The notes: a model not told the origin generated them from the sequence alone. Positions 14,143 through 27,196 are shown, numbered from the stretch's first letter. The stretch is 64,000 bases of DNA from Sycobia sp. Sy_11 (GCA_018907035.1 JACCIC010000004.1:4660001-4724000); one strand, 5' to 3'. A program made the numbers and translations.

Positions 14143-14999
14143 GAATTTCTATTCACTTTAAAAATGCATGCCTGACATTATGATTCTTTTTTCTATTTGA
14201 AATATTTACTTGGCAATTTATATACCTGCTATAATTTATATCTGCGCTGTTATCGAAGGCGTATAGAAGTAATAATATGACCGATGACAATAACTAGATT
14301 AGATACATGTTTCAGTTCTCGTTATAAATAAAATGTAAATTTACCGATGAAACTAATACGTAAAACAATCTAGATTGAAGATTGTGAAAGAAGCTTCGTT
14401 GAACTATGATGTTCAAATCAACGGGAGAATAATGAACCTAATAAATTACAGTATCTTTTCATTAAAAACAACTTTAATAACTTTTAACTTTTTAACTTTA
14501 ATCCTCATTTCGCTCATCGATCATAACTGTTTTTCTTGTAATGTGCACCATTCTACCGACGGTAAACGTGTATTTTCCCAGTCCTATAGACAGAAGCGTG
14601 AATTAAAAGCACGTGCAGGATATAAAGTGCGATAAATTATACTTTAAATTAATATACAATAATTGCTGAACACCTTATGTATGGATATTAAAGTAATAAA
14701 TATTACGTTTAATTATATGAGACTGTTTGAAATAGGCAATTATCATAATTTTAACTTTTTTTACAATCCAGAAAATTGAATTCTCTGTACTGAACACAAA
14801 ATATATGTGTCTCTGTCTGTGCATACCTGTGTGTCTGTGTAAATACATGCCTAGCTGATAATCCCTCAATTCAACTGTTAATAATCTTTTTTTACATATC
14901 AGAACGAGAAATTGAGATTGTCCGATGACATTTTCAAATAAATCTTAAGTAAAGATTGCACCGAACAACTCCGCGCACGTTCCGATAAACCGCTACTCG

Positions 15000-16010
15000 T
15001 CAAAAGAAGAGAATAATCAAAAAAAAAAGGCGAGCGCGCACGTACGAAAGCGAAAATCCAACGATCCTCGGGAAATCCGTGGACGAACGCGCTGCTCTCA
15101 CCAAAATCTCCTCCCCCCACCCCATCTCGCCGCGAAGCGAAGCGACAATGCTCGCTCGGCGGGCGGATTCAATTTTTCCCCCCTGCCGTTCGGAGCTGCG
15201 AGCTATCCGCAGAGCCGGCCAATTACACCTACGGACACGTAATTTGGCCGTCGTCGCGCAGAGAGGCGACAAGTACGAAATAAACTCCCCTCTCCTCGCC
15301 TTTCCTACCCCCGCCCACCACAGCTCACTCCCTCCCTCACCTATTTCTCTCGCGCACACTCTACTGCGGCTTCGGTGCGAATAACGCGTCAATCCCCGTG
15401 CGACGGCGGGGGGACGGGGGACCCTCCCCCGCCGGAGCCCCTCGTCTCGGGGGCTGAGCCCTCGCGAGCTTGCGGGCGACACGCGTCCAGAGCAGAGAGA
15501 CGCGGCGTCGGCGCGCTTGCCATAAGCGAGCAGTCATCGACGCGATGAGAGCGTCTGCGGTCTCGGCGCGCGGGAGTCCTCCCCCTCCTCTCCCCTCTCC
15601 CCGCGCCCCTTGCCAACCCCACGGTCGCCGTCGAATTACATCGCGCGCTCGCGCGCGCACTCTCGAAAGCTTGGAAGGGCCCGCGTCGGAGTTAATGGAG
15701 CGTCGTCGCGTCGCCTCTCCTTTCTTCGCCGCAAAGTTCGATTTTTACAAGCGTATATGTAAGAGCTGGATAATAATCCTGGAAAAGGGGGGTGGAGAGG
15801 AAAAGTTAGGGAAAGGGGAGCGAGAGATAGCGGGAGGGAGAGAGAAGGGCAAGCGCATAGCACAGATTAGAAAGTCGAGCGTGGATTACCTTGGATTTTA
15901 TATAAGTCTGATAAGAATTTCATCATGTGCGAGGAGGTGGGGGGCGAGGGGCCGAAGTTTTTTCCCCGGCGAAGTGGCTTAGACTCTTCGCCGAAGAAAA
16001 CAGGATTAAG
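15000..16010. other. CpG-rich island
   Basis: Strongly GC-rich, with C and G runs and purine-rich stretches (15785-15850). Long frames on both strands are Arg/Pro/Ser/Ala-rich and overlap one another, with no domain. It could be a promoter region or untranslated exon. Confidence 0.5.
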
Positions 16011-17034
16011 TAGACGGCTCTTTGTGTAAAACGGTTGGGAATCAAATTTCTTCGGTTATGAAACTTGGGGAAAGTGGTTACGGACTTTTTGGATAGGGTT
16101 GAGCGTCGAGGGCGATATGTTTGTTGCATGTTTCAGATGAGTTCAATAAATAGGATTATGTGCATAGACGTGCTCTTTAATTTTTTCTTCATATGATTCA
16201 CGTATATGTCGTAGCTTCCGTATTAAAAAGTGCTATCTCGGCACCCGATTTAAAAAGGTTCATCGTGGTCTTTCAAAAGCTCATCGTATTCTACCCTCCG
16301 CAGACACCTGGGCATCGCATTTCATCGTCCGAACACGTAACTACGAGAGTACTTGTACAAGCCGTATATTTATGTTTTTTATGTATATATATAAATTATT
16401 TTCGAATTTTAAATTAAATACCCCGAATATGTAGTTATTGGTATCAACTGAAATTGAAACCAAAAAATGGTCAGCGAGATAACACCTACGTGAAGCGGAT
16501 GCTCAAGTAGCACATTTCTATACGGAAGCGACGATATGTAGAGTATATAGCCATATAACTTTGGTATTTTTTAATGCATCAGCATAACTTGTAGGAACGA
16601 TGCACAGATCGAACACGTGTCGTTATGTACTAAATACTATTTACAATTACGATTCGGATAATCTAATAAAATTATATACTCTATTATCTTGGGGTAATAT
16701 ATTTCAATGAGCATGCGTAAATAGTAAATCTGTAATATTACGAAAGTGAATTTCATTGAACTGAATCAGTGAACATTCACAGATAGCTATACAGCGGTGT
16801 GAGTTTTCTTGGGTTAGAAATAGGAACAGATTCTGTTCGAAAAAAATGTAAATACTAAGACAACAAATGTTAAGAACTGGAGCCTGAAAACCATATAAGT
16901 ATAAAAGATAGAGATTTCATAGTTCGGAGATATTGATCAGGTAATAGAATTCGAATGGACGTCCAAGCGGTCAGTCCGAGCAAATGTTAATAAAAATAGT
17001 ATTCACTGATGCAGTATAGAGTCAAAACTTTATT

Positions 17035-17190
17035 TTAGGGTACGTACAAGGGTGTTTTGCGGTTTTTCAACCAGGTCGCTTCAATCATGCGTTGAATTAC
17101 ATTTAAACAATAGTTTCCAACAATAATAAAACCTCTCTTGCGACCAGTAGGTCTTTGGTGCCTTCCAAGCTTACGGGCAATAGAAGATAG
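17035..17190 (-). pseudogene. Unidentified coding-like fragment, basic C-terminal segment
   Basis: On the - strand 51 codons are open and end at TAA (17035-17037). The peptide is strongly basic at first (ARKLGRHQRPTGRKRG), then has a hydrophobic patch (GFIIVGNYCLNVI) and the end LYVP. The composition is more protein-like than neighbouring chance frames. A TAA lies just upstream with no start codon or clear splice acceptor, so if real it is a truncated or retroposed remnant. AATAAA (- strand, 17029-17034) follows directly after the stop. I do not recognise the family, and chance remains possible. Confidence 0.25.
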
Positions 17191-17879
17191 TTATCATTCT
17201 TCTATAGTTAAAAATTAAATCCTAAATATTACATAGCCGCAATAACACCTGCGTACCAACGGCTGTGTAATGCAAGTCCACCAATGCCTCATTAAGGTGC
17301 CCTACACCGACATTGAATCAAATTGAAAACCATCTATAAGGATGAATATTTATGATCCGAAAATATAGAATTACAATTACATTACAGTGTAATGGTAATA
17401 AGTAGTGTACTATGTATACTCATAGCAATGTACGGTAGGCTTTCGAATTAATTCCGATTTACATTTATCAGTCTGTATTCGGTCAATGAACACTACTGAT
17501 GCATTGACTATTTTTATTTACCAAATATTTAAGTTATCGACTAATTTACTTGATATATCGAATATATACTGGTTCTCAGATATTTTAATAAAGAAACTTA
17601 TTTGATGCATTTTACCATACTTAGTTTAACCGTGCATTATTTTAACAAAGATATTTTTTACCAGTAGCAATTCGGAAAGTATCTGCATTTACGCGTGCTC
17701 AATTAACGTCTTTATAAATACAATACGATTAGTCCTTGTGAATTCACCACTGATTGTTGCAAATAAATAAAATGTATATAATATATGCTGCATGAATTAA
17801 ACGAGGCTAATATATAGCGAATCGAGAAATTTATCTCACTGCAATTTATATCTTATATTCTATTCTCACTACGCCCGCG

Positions 17880-18175
17880 TTCTCAATCGCGTGAAAAGAT
17901 TCCAGAACTGTGGGCCAAATCAAAGCGATAATTTTCTGAAATTAATAACACTCTGTATTTTTTCCTCTTCCCTTCTACAGCTAAATAAAGGTTTCGATCT
18001 CGTGGCGGAGACGAAGCTACATGGAACGTGCGTTCTCAGTCGGTCAATCGCTCAAGGAGGACCTATAGCGATTGCGCGGCAACAGCTGTTCGCTATAATT
18101 ATACGGTGTGGCTCGAGATATAACGGCATCATAACTCGTGGTAGCGAGCCCGATGTTCGTTCTACTTATTGAAAG
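17880..18175 (+). other. Exon-like block with a good 3' splice site, unidentified
   Basis: A pyrimidine run ending CTTCTACAG at about 17981 is followed by roughly 190 bp of balanced composition, open on the + strand to a stop near 18170. The peptide (including LVAETKLHGTCVLSRSIAQ) matches no family I know. It may be a decayed exon, a noncoding exon or chance. Confidence 0.15.
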
Positions 18176-18439
18176 ATCGGTAATAATGGGAAGTACGTAC
18201 GAATTATTATATACAGTAAAACTAGGCAGAGCTGAAGAAACCGTGAATATTTTATTTAAACAATACCGAATGAAATTTGAGAACTTGTACTCTGATGTAT
18301 CAAGCGTCGATCTCTACAGAGGTGTACTTCAATTTTTCATTTAGACGCGCTAATAAAATCCGAAAATGTATAGAATGCAGATCAGAATAAAAGTTCCATG
18401 TTTCTGTGCGGCCTTTATTGATTATTAAAGTTCAAAAGT

Positions 18440-18825
18440 AGAATTTTGTGAATAAAAAGTTAATATAATTACAGTCAGGCTGCTCGTGTTCATATAATTA
18501 CCCCCTTAGAGTATGAAATAAAATAACTGATACTAGGAAGTAAAATAAAAAAGTTGCTAATAATAGTACATTGTTTATTTTTTAGTTTTATTTTTCTATA
18601 TTTTTATTTTACTTTTTATTTTATTAACAAAAAAATTGTTAATATATTACTGTTATGAAAATTTTCTGGTGGAAGCAGTCAGATTCTCCTTTGCCGACAA
18701 TAGTATATCGATTGGTATTTTTTTGATAGTATTTTTTCGACAGACGGAGTCTCATTATATTAGCATAGTAAATTATTAACACTAAATATAAACACTGTAA
18801 AAACCGATGAAAATATGTATTCAGT
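18440..18825 (+). mobile_element. Fold-back element, diverged copy
   Basis: It matches the copy at 38372 in order and orientation: an arm with ACAGTCAGGCTG and a TTACCCCC block, an AT-rich centre, the GCAGTCAGATTCTCCTTT central block near 18678, and a right end AACACTGTAAAAACCGATGA. The outer left end is too diverged to place exactly. Confidence 0.6.
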
Positions 18826-19704
18826 TTATTGAAACGGTTGATATGAACAATTTTAATTTTTAAATCTAATAAACGTATGATCCCTAAATTGTATTGTTCG
18901 TACAGATCAGCGGAAAGCTTATGCGCTGATTTAAATTCACTTAATTTTTATTCACTACATCCTTACTTTGAGTGACGAAATTCTTCAATCAATCTATCGT
19001 TCATACGTAACTTCGTCGAAAGGAAGAAACTCAAACATCGCGCAAAATCTAAAGTGCTTTCTTTTTTCGTACAATAGTTGTTCTCTTTTTTTTATTCGAT
19101 CACTGTCTACTCCGAACGCCACTGTTGCCTTAAAGTTAAACGCAACTTAATCAGTCGCTCAGTGTTCAACGTGAGCTCTTGTGCGTCCGTTTGTTCACAG
19201 CAAATTTTATTCTTTCGAAAAGTGATGCGACAGGAAACATGGATTCATATTCCTTCAGTGTATAAATAATAAATCCGCTTACATTTTTAACGATGCCAAT
19301 AATAAATTTCGTTTCGAATGTTAATATCTTTTTTTCTCATTTCTGCTATATCCAACCAGTTGGATTTTTCTATATGTACATTTGATATAAGACTTTCCTA
19401 TAACGTTCATCCCAAACCGTATACACTCCAAGAAAGTCCAGATCCATCTTAAAATTGCGTTTCAATAAATCCATTGCTCGCCGCAATTCTACACCCCACT
19501 TCCCACAACCCCGATCTGTCTCAATTGAAACGCCCGGGATTATTCTCAAGCTGCGAAGGCCGCGAAAACCAGTTTACCAGAGGAAGACGACCATGGCGCG
19601 CCGGAGCGCGATGAGAATCAGCGTTGGCGTTTATCGCATCGGGCGAGGGGAGCGCCTTGGCGGCAATGCCGATGCGCCCCGATGAGCGCGCGACCACGCA
19701 AAAC

Positions 19705-19706
<2 letters not shown>

Positions 19707-19742
<36 letters not shown>
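19707..19742. repeat. (CT)n microsatellite
   Basis: About 17 CT units. Confidence 0.95.
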
Positions 19743-19743
<1 letters not shown>

Positions 19744-19895
19744 ACTCCGAACAAGCGACCGTAAAAACTGCGCGCGGGTGCGCATAAGCGTCTATATTTT
19801 CGAACGCGAACGCGTTCCCCGGCTGGATATATTCGCGGAAGCCTTCAGGCTCGACCGAGTCGAAATAGCCAAGCCTGAGCCGTGGGACAAGTATA

Positions 19896-19945
19896 TACAC
19901 ACACACACACATACACACACACACGCGCACACACATTCACACACT
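19896..19945. repeat. (AC)n microsatellite, interrupted
   Basis: AC units interrupted by AT, GCGC and TT. Confidence 0.9.
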
Positions 19946-20477
19946 CGGTTTTACTTCGCGGAAGTAACAGTGACCCGCGAATAATTGCAGTAGACGATTT
20001 GTTCGCGTGTGACCCGCCAGATTGTCCAGTTGTTTCAACGGTGCTTTGGCACAATTATTTTCAATGTCCCCAAATTTTCATTCATTGGATGCATTTATTA
20101 CATTTAGACATAATATTCCAACAATACTTCTATATTATATATTTAATGTATGGAAACGTTACAAAACTCAATCTAATGAGCTAATTTAAACAAGAAAAGT
20201 TCGACCAACTGTTTTCGCCTTTCATAAAACACTATATTCTCCAGGGACCGCTTCGCAAGTGAGTAAAATGTCGGAATACTTTCTCGTTTAGTATTATACG
20301 TTATTAAATTGTGACACGAGGGAGCAAAATAGGTGTACGCCGTAATATTCGCAGACCGAGCGTAAGAGCGATGGTCAATTTACCAAAGTCTGCAAACCGC
20401 TTTTGCTCCCGAGTGCCACACACTATATTCCTACCACGAAGGGAGATATAAATGTAGTGTGAACGTTTATTTGTCAT

Positions 20478-20479
<2 letters not shown>

Positions 20480-20533
<54 letters not shown>
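20480..20533. repeat. (TG)n microsatellite
   Basis: About 27 perfect TG units on the + strand. Confidence 0.95.
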
Positions 20534-20536
<3 letters not shown>

Positions 20537-21410
20537 TGAGGTGTTACCATTATTTTGGTTTGCATTATGTCCACTCGCTCAAAGTCTTTAAATTGTTCCG
20601 TCGTAAAATTGATCCATCGAATTTGAAGGATACGAGGAATTTCCTCGGTATATTTCTGCATCGTATCTTCGAAAAGTAATATGTAAATTTGAAAATTTAT
20701 AAATATAAATATATAAAAACTGTTTTACTAAGTAGATGAATACTATGAAAGAAATCGGGCTCCATGATCAGATTTTTATGTAGAGTTTATGATTAACAAC
20801 CACTTCCTTTGCCCCTCATATTTATAGTTATATTATAGATGTAAAGTTGAAATATTGAATTAAGAGGGTCACGTGGTAGGAAATGGAACTGCAGGGTATG
20901 GAGACCTCCGTTTTTAAAAATAACTTAAAATAATCTACTCGTATTGTAATAAAAATTTAATATATAAAATTGTATTGATTATAATATTGAATTATTTGTA
21001 AAGACCAAAAATAAATTTTAAAACTTAGTAATTATTAAAAAATTTTGTATAGTAAATATTAATTTAAAATTGAGTAACTCAAAGTTATAAGGAAAATATA
21101 AAAAGAATAAGTTCAGTCCGAGAGTCTGTGATGAGTCGATCGTCAGGATCCACGCAGGCACACGAAACGCTTGATGCACATACTTCGCTTGCAGAGAACT
21201 GATTATAAGTTGCTATGCTGCAATTTCCTTACGCTTTCGATTTTCTCCTTAGGAGAAAAGTAGTATTTTGCCTACCAAACACGAATAGAAAATTCTACCG
21301 TGTTCCCAGTGCATGCGGGGAAAGAAATTAATATCGATCTTTAAAATTTTTGCAATCTGTATAAATATTCATACATTTACAAATTCTCGTCTTTTCTTTA
21401 ACGAATTTAA

Positions 21411-21438
21411 TATTAGGTTGTTTTAAAAAGTCCACTTA
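21411..21438 (+). mobile_element. Mariner-like terminal motif (solo end)
   Basis: A TA followed by TTAGGTTGTTTTAAAAAGTC resembles the terminal inverted repeats of mariner/Tc1-type elements, which insert at TA. I see no matching inverted end nor transposase frame in the next 1.3 kb, so it may be a decayed end or coincidence. Confidence 0.3.
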
Positions 21439-22439
21439 GTGATACTCTGGTAATATGATAATCCACTTTTATGATATAGATTACAAATGTTGTTATTTTA
21501 TTTTATTCTTGTCAAGGGCAGTATTCAGGACTACAAATATCATCGTTTTTTACGATATTACTCTATAAATTATTGTACGACACAAGTTATGCTGATTAGA
21601 TTTAACTCAAATGTCACGATAAGAATCAAAGCACATAAAACGATACAATTTTTGAATATATATTCTAATCAAATTATTTTATATTTAGATTAGAATCAAA
21701 TTTTTTCTAAGATTTATCTACTGGGCAAATGTTGGCATTCATGAGCCTCTTTGACTCTACTTATATAGTAGGTAAAAGAAATGATACATTTTTTCACAGA
21801 ATACAAGGTTTTTTAGACGATATATGGCAAGAAAGTTTCTTTAACCCTTAAGTTTAGCTGTGGATTATTTTTTTATACATTATTCATATGAGATTTTCTC
21901 AAATATTTTTTGACAACTGAAAAATATAACATATTATATTTTATAAAGAGTTTAATCCTAACGTGGTAAAAAAATATTCCAATGGTGGTGACTCTGTTCT
22001 AAAGTGTTTTCTGTAATTATTTAGCTGGTCTCAGAGTACGCTAAACGAGGAAAATCTTTATGCCAGAAAAAATATCTGTAATACTTTTAGCTGTATAATT
22101 ATTTTCCTTTTCAAACATGAGCAGCATAATTCGGGCCTCGAGCTGTAAAAGTGAAAATATCTTATATAAATATTGAGATTGCCGCGCGCATGCTATTATT
22201 AGAAAATGCTTAATTAAATTGAGATGAATTATACTTAATTATTGCTGTATAGATAAACTACCGCGATGTACGAGGATATTACGCAAAATTTCACCTCTCG
22301 AAAGGGATGTAATTATACGATTTCAAATATTGAGATGCAAAAAGTCGGGTTACGCAACCTTTCGTTGCCAATAAAGAAAAAAGCATACGCGGGCAAACAT
22401 AATGCTTGGATAAAGACAAAAAGTCTCTATTACGCTGTA

Positions 22440-22531
22440 TTCGAGGCTGCGCGATGAAAATACCGAACTCCGCGGCTGCGCTGTCTTCTCTGTCCATCCC
22501 TGCAATTCATCGAGGAGATTTTCTTTTCGCG

Positions 22532-22581
<50 letters not shown>

Positions 22582-22760
22582 TCACGAGGAAGACTTCCTA
22601 TAAACATCCGACCTTCTCACCAATCGGCCGGACATACGGACTATTGGTCCTCGAAGCGCAAGGGTCATCACGCGCTTCGGCTCGATTAAGCGAAATGCAC
22701 TGATCAACTGCGCCGGCGTGGACACATTATATCGCTGTTATCACTATATCCAGATGTCGC
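22440..22760. other. Small GC-rich island with GA tract
   Basis: Moderately GC-rich sequence flanks a GA tract (22536-22577). No supported frame. Confidence 0.45.
22536..22577. repeat. (GA)n microsatellite
   Basis: About 20 GA units. Confidence 0.95.
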
Positions 22761-25400
22761 GCGTGCATTTGCACCTCTATTGATCGTATATAGATATTAT
22801 TCATATTAACGATGAAAGATGCAATTTTACATATGTTAAAAATTTTACACATGCACATTGTAACATACGTTTGCTTTCTCCTATATAGCAGACATCAATA
22901 CAATTTATTTTATATACTATGATATTTTCTTCCTTATTATTAGTTCTTTTAAGTAGATTCTGTAAAATATTTTGATAACTAAGAATGAAGTATCTTAATT
23001 GTAGATGATGGTTTTTGATAATCATTTGGTATAATATAATATAATATAATATAATATAATATTATATAATGGTACATTCTTTTTTGGTTATATTATTATT
23101 ACTATTGTCATCATTCTTTCTACTATAAAAATTTTTTCTGACAAATTTTTTTATATGATAATCTATTATTTTAGTCGGATATTTATTATCATCAACATTT
23201 CTCGATCTCATAAAATATTTTTCTTCCAAAACCTTTTATCTGATAACTAAGTAGACGCATTTAAATGATTGTATACTATGGGCACGTTTGTATGACCGGC
23301 TTTTTATTTTGGTTCCGTTAAATAGGATATTCAATAGGATACATTCAATAGATACATTACCCTTTTAGATACTGTCAATGCATACGATTATCTAATTACT
23401 GTTATAAGTTGCATGACTCAAAGTCAAATTTTCCAAGGACTTTCTAGCTCGCGGTTATCGCAAGTCGAAATAATCCGGTATACGCTTTATTAGCCGAATC
23501 GACGTTTTAGGTCTCGTCCTAGACGTAAATACACCGATGTTCTTTGGAAAACACGGATATTTCGCGCTGAAGGGATTTCGTAACGGCTGTACAAAATATA
23601 AAGCCGAGCACTTGTACGTTTCTAAAAATATTGGGACAGACCAATATAACTTTGCATTATTTCGCAAGGTAGAGGAAAATCAATAATGCAGTAATTCCGA
23701 GCTTCAATAAATATCGATTTTACTCGGTTCTGGACGGAAGTAAAAGACTCCGCGTTTCAAATACTCAGATATAGAAATGTAAAATATTGCAAAAGTCTCG
23801 AAATCAAAGATAGATGTTTTTAAAAGTAAGTAACTAATAGCATCGAATTGTTAAATTATTATTCGAAGCGAAATTAAGATAAGAAAAAACGCGACTTCTG
23901 TATGAGATTTCTTGAATTTCAAATGTTTTCATTATTTTTAAATACTTATTTTCTACAAGAACATGTAATTTCTATCATAAGAAATTCTTTTAACGTCCGT
24001 TCCAGGAATTGAGGATCAAGTTCAGAAAAACTTTTACCTCCAATTTTTGTTAAAAGTTGTGTACCTGTATTTTAATGCACACATTGCGAATCCCATAACG
24101 AACAATAATACACATGTTATTTTCATTGCGGCACGTTGTATAAACCCATAAAAATCATAGTATGTTGAACAATTTTAAATATTTAAAAAATATTTCAGAA
24201 ATAAATATAGGTCCTAAATTATTATTATATTAGTTCCATAATTTTCTTTGAAATATTTATTAATTTATACAATACACCGTAAGATTTTTGTTTATTTGTG
24301 TTTAATATTGATTATTTTTCACTGTCAGAAACTAATTTTGGACAATATTTTTGTATGCCTAACATTCTATTGAAATTAGCTATGTGCCGCTTCAAGGTCA
24401 CGTCAAATCGGTAAATAATGGATATAATTAAAACAAATTAATAAATGATTATATTTTCGCGTAATTGTCTTTCGGTAATTTTTTTTACGACAAATTTCGG
24501 TGAATGTCCATTTGGCAAAATTTACCGTACCTGATAGAATCTCAGATGGATTAGAATACATCTGTATTTAGAAGCGACAAGATTTTTATATGAAATATGA
24601 TACAAAATTCTTAGAGTTTGTTCGATCTTCGAACCACTGATCATGGTAAAACTATACGGTGACTCATAACTTCTTTAGATCAGACAAAGTAAAATATTTG
24701 CAGCAGTGGGTAGTAAAACATCTGATTCTCTTTAATTATAATCAGAAAAATTCATCTATAATCTTTTTCTTCTTTGTTATGTGTATAGTCTCTTGCCATA
24801 ATAATAGGATTTTAAAAGAGTTTCTTGCAAACAGCTATGTCAATAATTTTAATACAAATAATAAAATAATTACATAATTTTCATAAATTTAAATAAAAAT
24901 TCCATGAGAAGTATGATATATTGTTGTGGCAACAAATCTAGTATTATATTTGTATCGAAAAAAAATGTAAGCTATTGATAATACCGTATACTATTTTGCA
25001 TTCGAATATTACATATTTATCTAGAAAGAGAGGGGGAATGCAAGGAGAAAAAAGAGGGGTGACGGAAAGAGAGAGTAGAGGGGGACGAGCAGATAGACAG
25101 ACGCAAAGTATAAGAAATATTAAAATTTTGTAGAAAAATCCTCCTCTACGTCTAAGAAATATTAACTACTCTGCCCTGCGACACACGCAATTTTCTTTTT
25201 TATTAAAACTGAATTAAAACGGATTTTAATCCAAAAAAACATGAAAAGCAACATAAAAAAAGTTTTTCCTCGTTATTTTTATTATAGTAATAATGTAGCC
25301 TGGTCTACGCTTCTTTCGTTAGAACTCATCCCTTAAGTATTTAATTTCACAATAAGAATTTACATTGCACGCACATTTTCTGACGCTACCCACTCGGCAA
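22760..25400. other. AT-rich stretch, no gene seen
   Basis: It contains a (TATAA)n pentanucleotide run (23030-23062). Otherwise it is unique AT-rich sequence with short chance frames. Confidence 0.6.
23030..23062. repeat. (TATAA)n pentanucleotide repeat
   Basis: Six or so units of TATAA, ending in TATTATATAAT. Confidence 0.9.
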
Positions 25401-25564
25401 TTAAAAAGTTCCTCAACCTTTCCCAACTGAAAACATCCTCGCAACTCCCAGTGGTCCAGTCCGGTCTTCAGCTACGGTCCTCTCACGCATATATGTATCT
25501 AAAGGCGCAGTTAACGGCCCGCTCTTTTTACATAAGCACAGCCGGCGAGCTCTATTTCCGCGTG

Positions 25565-25595
25565 TATATATATAAAGCGCTCTGTCGTCGCACTT
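25565..25595 (+). promoter_or_regulatory. Candidate TATA box in a GC-rich island
   Basis: TATATATATAAAGCGC is followed about 20-25 bp later by CGCACTTTT. No downstream gene is identified, so this is only a sequence match. Confidence 0.2.
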
Positions 25596-25960
25596 TTCCT
25601 CGCCTCGCCGAGCGATAAACTTTCCTCTCCGCCCCCCCCCCTACCTAACAATCCCCCGACCTCGTCGAGCTTTTTCCCCGAGCCGCAAAGCGCGCGCGTC
25701 GATGGGCTCTCGGCGCTTCTTGCGCCTTAATCGCGCGCGAGCGCGGGTGCGTAAAAATAACAACGGTTGTAAGTTAAGCGTGCCGGGGTTTGCTTTTTCA
25801 TAAACGACACGCCAACAACGAGCATCTAACGCTCGACGCGGCCATAAAGGAGCGATCGGGCGCACCTGAGGATATGGACTTTTCTTCGTCGAATGGATGT
25901 ATAGCTCGTATATTCTTTCTTTTTTTTGGTCGGAGAGGACACGCTCTCAGAAGCCGGGGG

Positions 25961-25996
25961 AAGAGAAAGAGAGAGGGAGAGAGAGAGAGAGAGAGT
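25961..25996. repeat. (GA)n microsatellite
   Basis: Interrupted GA tract inside the island. Confidence 0.9.
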
Positions 25997-26918
25997 AGGA
26001 TGCGTTCGTTATTGTTCTTCCGAGAGGCTTTTCCGTACTTCCTCGCGCGCCAGATTATATGGAGGGAGCGTGCGCGTCTGTCGGTGTAGAACGAAGGTAG
26101 TGTGGGAGGTTCGCGTGTCGAGAGCAGTTGGGGGCGAAGTAGATATTGTGGGACTCGTCCGATAATTGTCGCGATAGATCTTCGAACAGCTTACTGTGCG
26201 TGCGGCGAGCGGGGTATGCCGTTTGAATAAAAAAAAAAAAAAAGGAAAGCAGGAGCGAGTAAACCGGTCGCTGAAACGATCGTTCGGGCGAGGGAGGTTG
26301 TATAAAATAAGTTGCTTTACGAGCGAGAGTTTCTCAGACTGATTATTAGTTCGCGCCATTGGCGGGGATAAATTCCTTGTTTGTTATCGCGGTAATTAAA
26401 CGGTACATTTTATGTGCTTGTACTTATATTAACATCTCTGCTTTATGAAAATATACTTTATATGAGAACAGTGCTCTCCAACATCGTTAGGCGATATCAC
26501 TGTTGCCATATACGCATTGTAAGAGATACATCGAAATAGATTTTTTTTAAACAACGAGGTGAAATGACAAATTTTCAAAAGATTTAATATTTTCGAGTAA
26601 CAAAACGCACCCAATGAGATCAAACCATGGACAACAGAATTTTTCCTAAAAGACGCTTTCTTAGTTCGACCTCGGTTGTCGGATTGTGCCAACTCGTATA
26701 AGCTATCTGTAGATAAAAAAATGAAACTTAGTGAAGATGTGAATGCTAAGGAACAAAATAAATTATATTATACAAATTAGATATAGATTAAAGAGATTAC
26801 AATTTATTTGCCATATTGTAATTCAAGAGGGAAAAAAGCTTCTACAATATATAATCGTATAAACTTACAATTTTTTTTCATTCAATTAATATAACCAAAA
26901 AGTGTACTTTGATCTTAG

Positions 26919-27078
26919 GGTTCGCCTGTACCTTACAGTTCGGTGGGAAAGCATGGCGGAGCACCAATGTGGCCTCTACCTCTCGAGCAGATAAAACTGC
27001 GTCTGATATCGTAAAGGGGGGAGAGGTGTGCTTCACGGCCATTGCGCACCTCACAAGTTTCATTTCATCGACGAGACT
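26919..27078 (+). other. Exon-like block of balanced composition
   Basis: An island of about 160 bp with near 50% GC sits in AT-rich DNA. It is bounded by a possible acceptor (TGATCTTAG, ending at 26918) and a possible donor (GTAAGA, from 27079). It is open on both strands: the + strand reads through phrases such as KAWRSTNVASTSRADK and the - strand through AVLSAREVEATLVLRHA. I recognise neither peptide. It may be an exon, a gene fragment or part of a repeat. Confidence 0.2.
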
Positions 27079-27149
27079 TTGTAAGATAAAATAAGACATC
27101 ATGTATTTACGTGTGTATGCGCTTACATATCTATAAGAAATACACACAC

Positions 27150-27150
<1 letters not shown>

Positions 27151-27192
<42 letters not shown>
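27151..27192. repeat. (TA)n microsatellite
   Basis: TA tract ending at the edge of a fold-back copy. Confidence 0.9.

Positions 27193-27196
<4 letters not shown>

Larger units (their letters stand above)
11740..14990. other. AT-rich stretch, no gene seen
   Basis: It holds the hairpin patch at 12652, the GA tract at 13693 and a fold-back fragment at 14071. I recognise nothing else. Confidence 0.6.
16010..19480. other. AT-rich stretch with two coding-like fragments
   Basis: It contains the 17035-17190 fragment, the exon-like block at 17880 and a diverged fold-back copy at 18440. The remainder is unique AT-rich sequence. Confidence 0.55.
19480..19995. other. CpG-rich island with CT and AC tracts
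   Basis: GC-rich sequence spans a CT tract (19707-19742) and an AC tract (19896-19945). The frames overlap and are low-complexity. Confidence 0.55.
20000..22440. other. AT-rich stretch, no gene seen
   Basis: It contains a long TG tract, a short inverted pair of CGAGGGAGCAAAA-like segments (20318-20330 and 20399-20413) and the mariner-like end at 21411. Confidence 0.55.
25400..26370. other. CpG-rich island with TATA-like element and GA tract
   Basis: It has a TATATATATAAAG element (25565-25577), a C10 run, CGCG clusters, a GA tract (25961-25996) and an A15 run. No frame is convincing. The layout resembles a promoter-containing island. Confidence 0.5.

Noticed and set aside
15000..15660. Overlapping 77-160 codon frames on both strands
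   Set aside because: Arg/Pro/Ser/Ala-rich composition with no domain, and equal openness on both strands point to base composition rather than coding.
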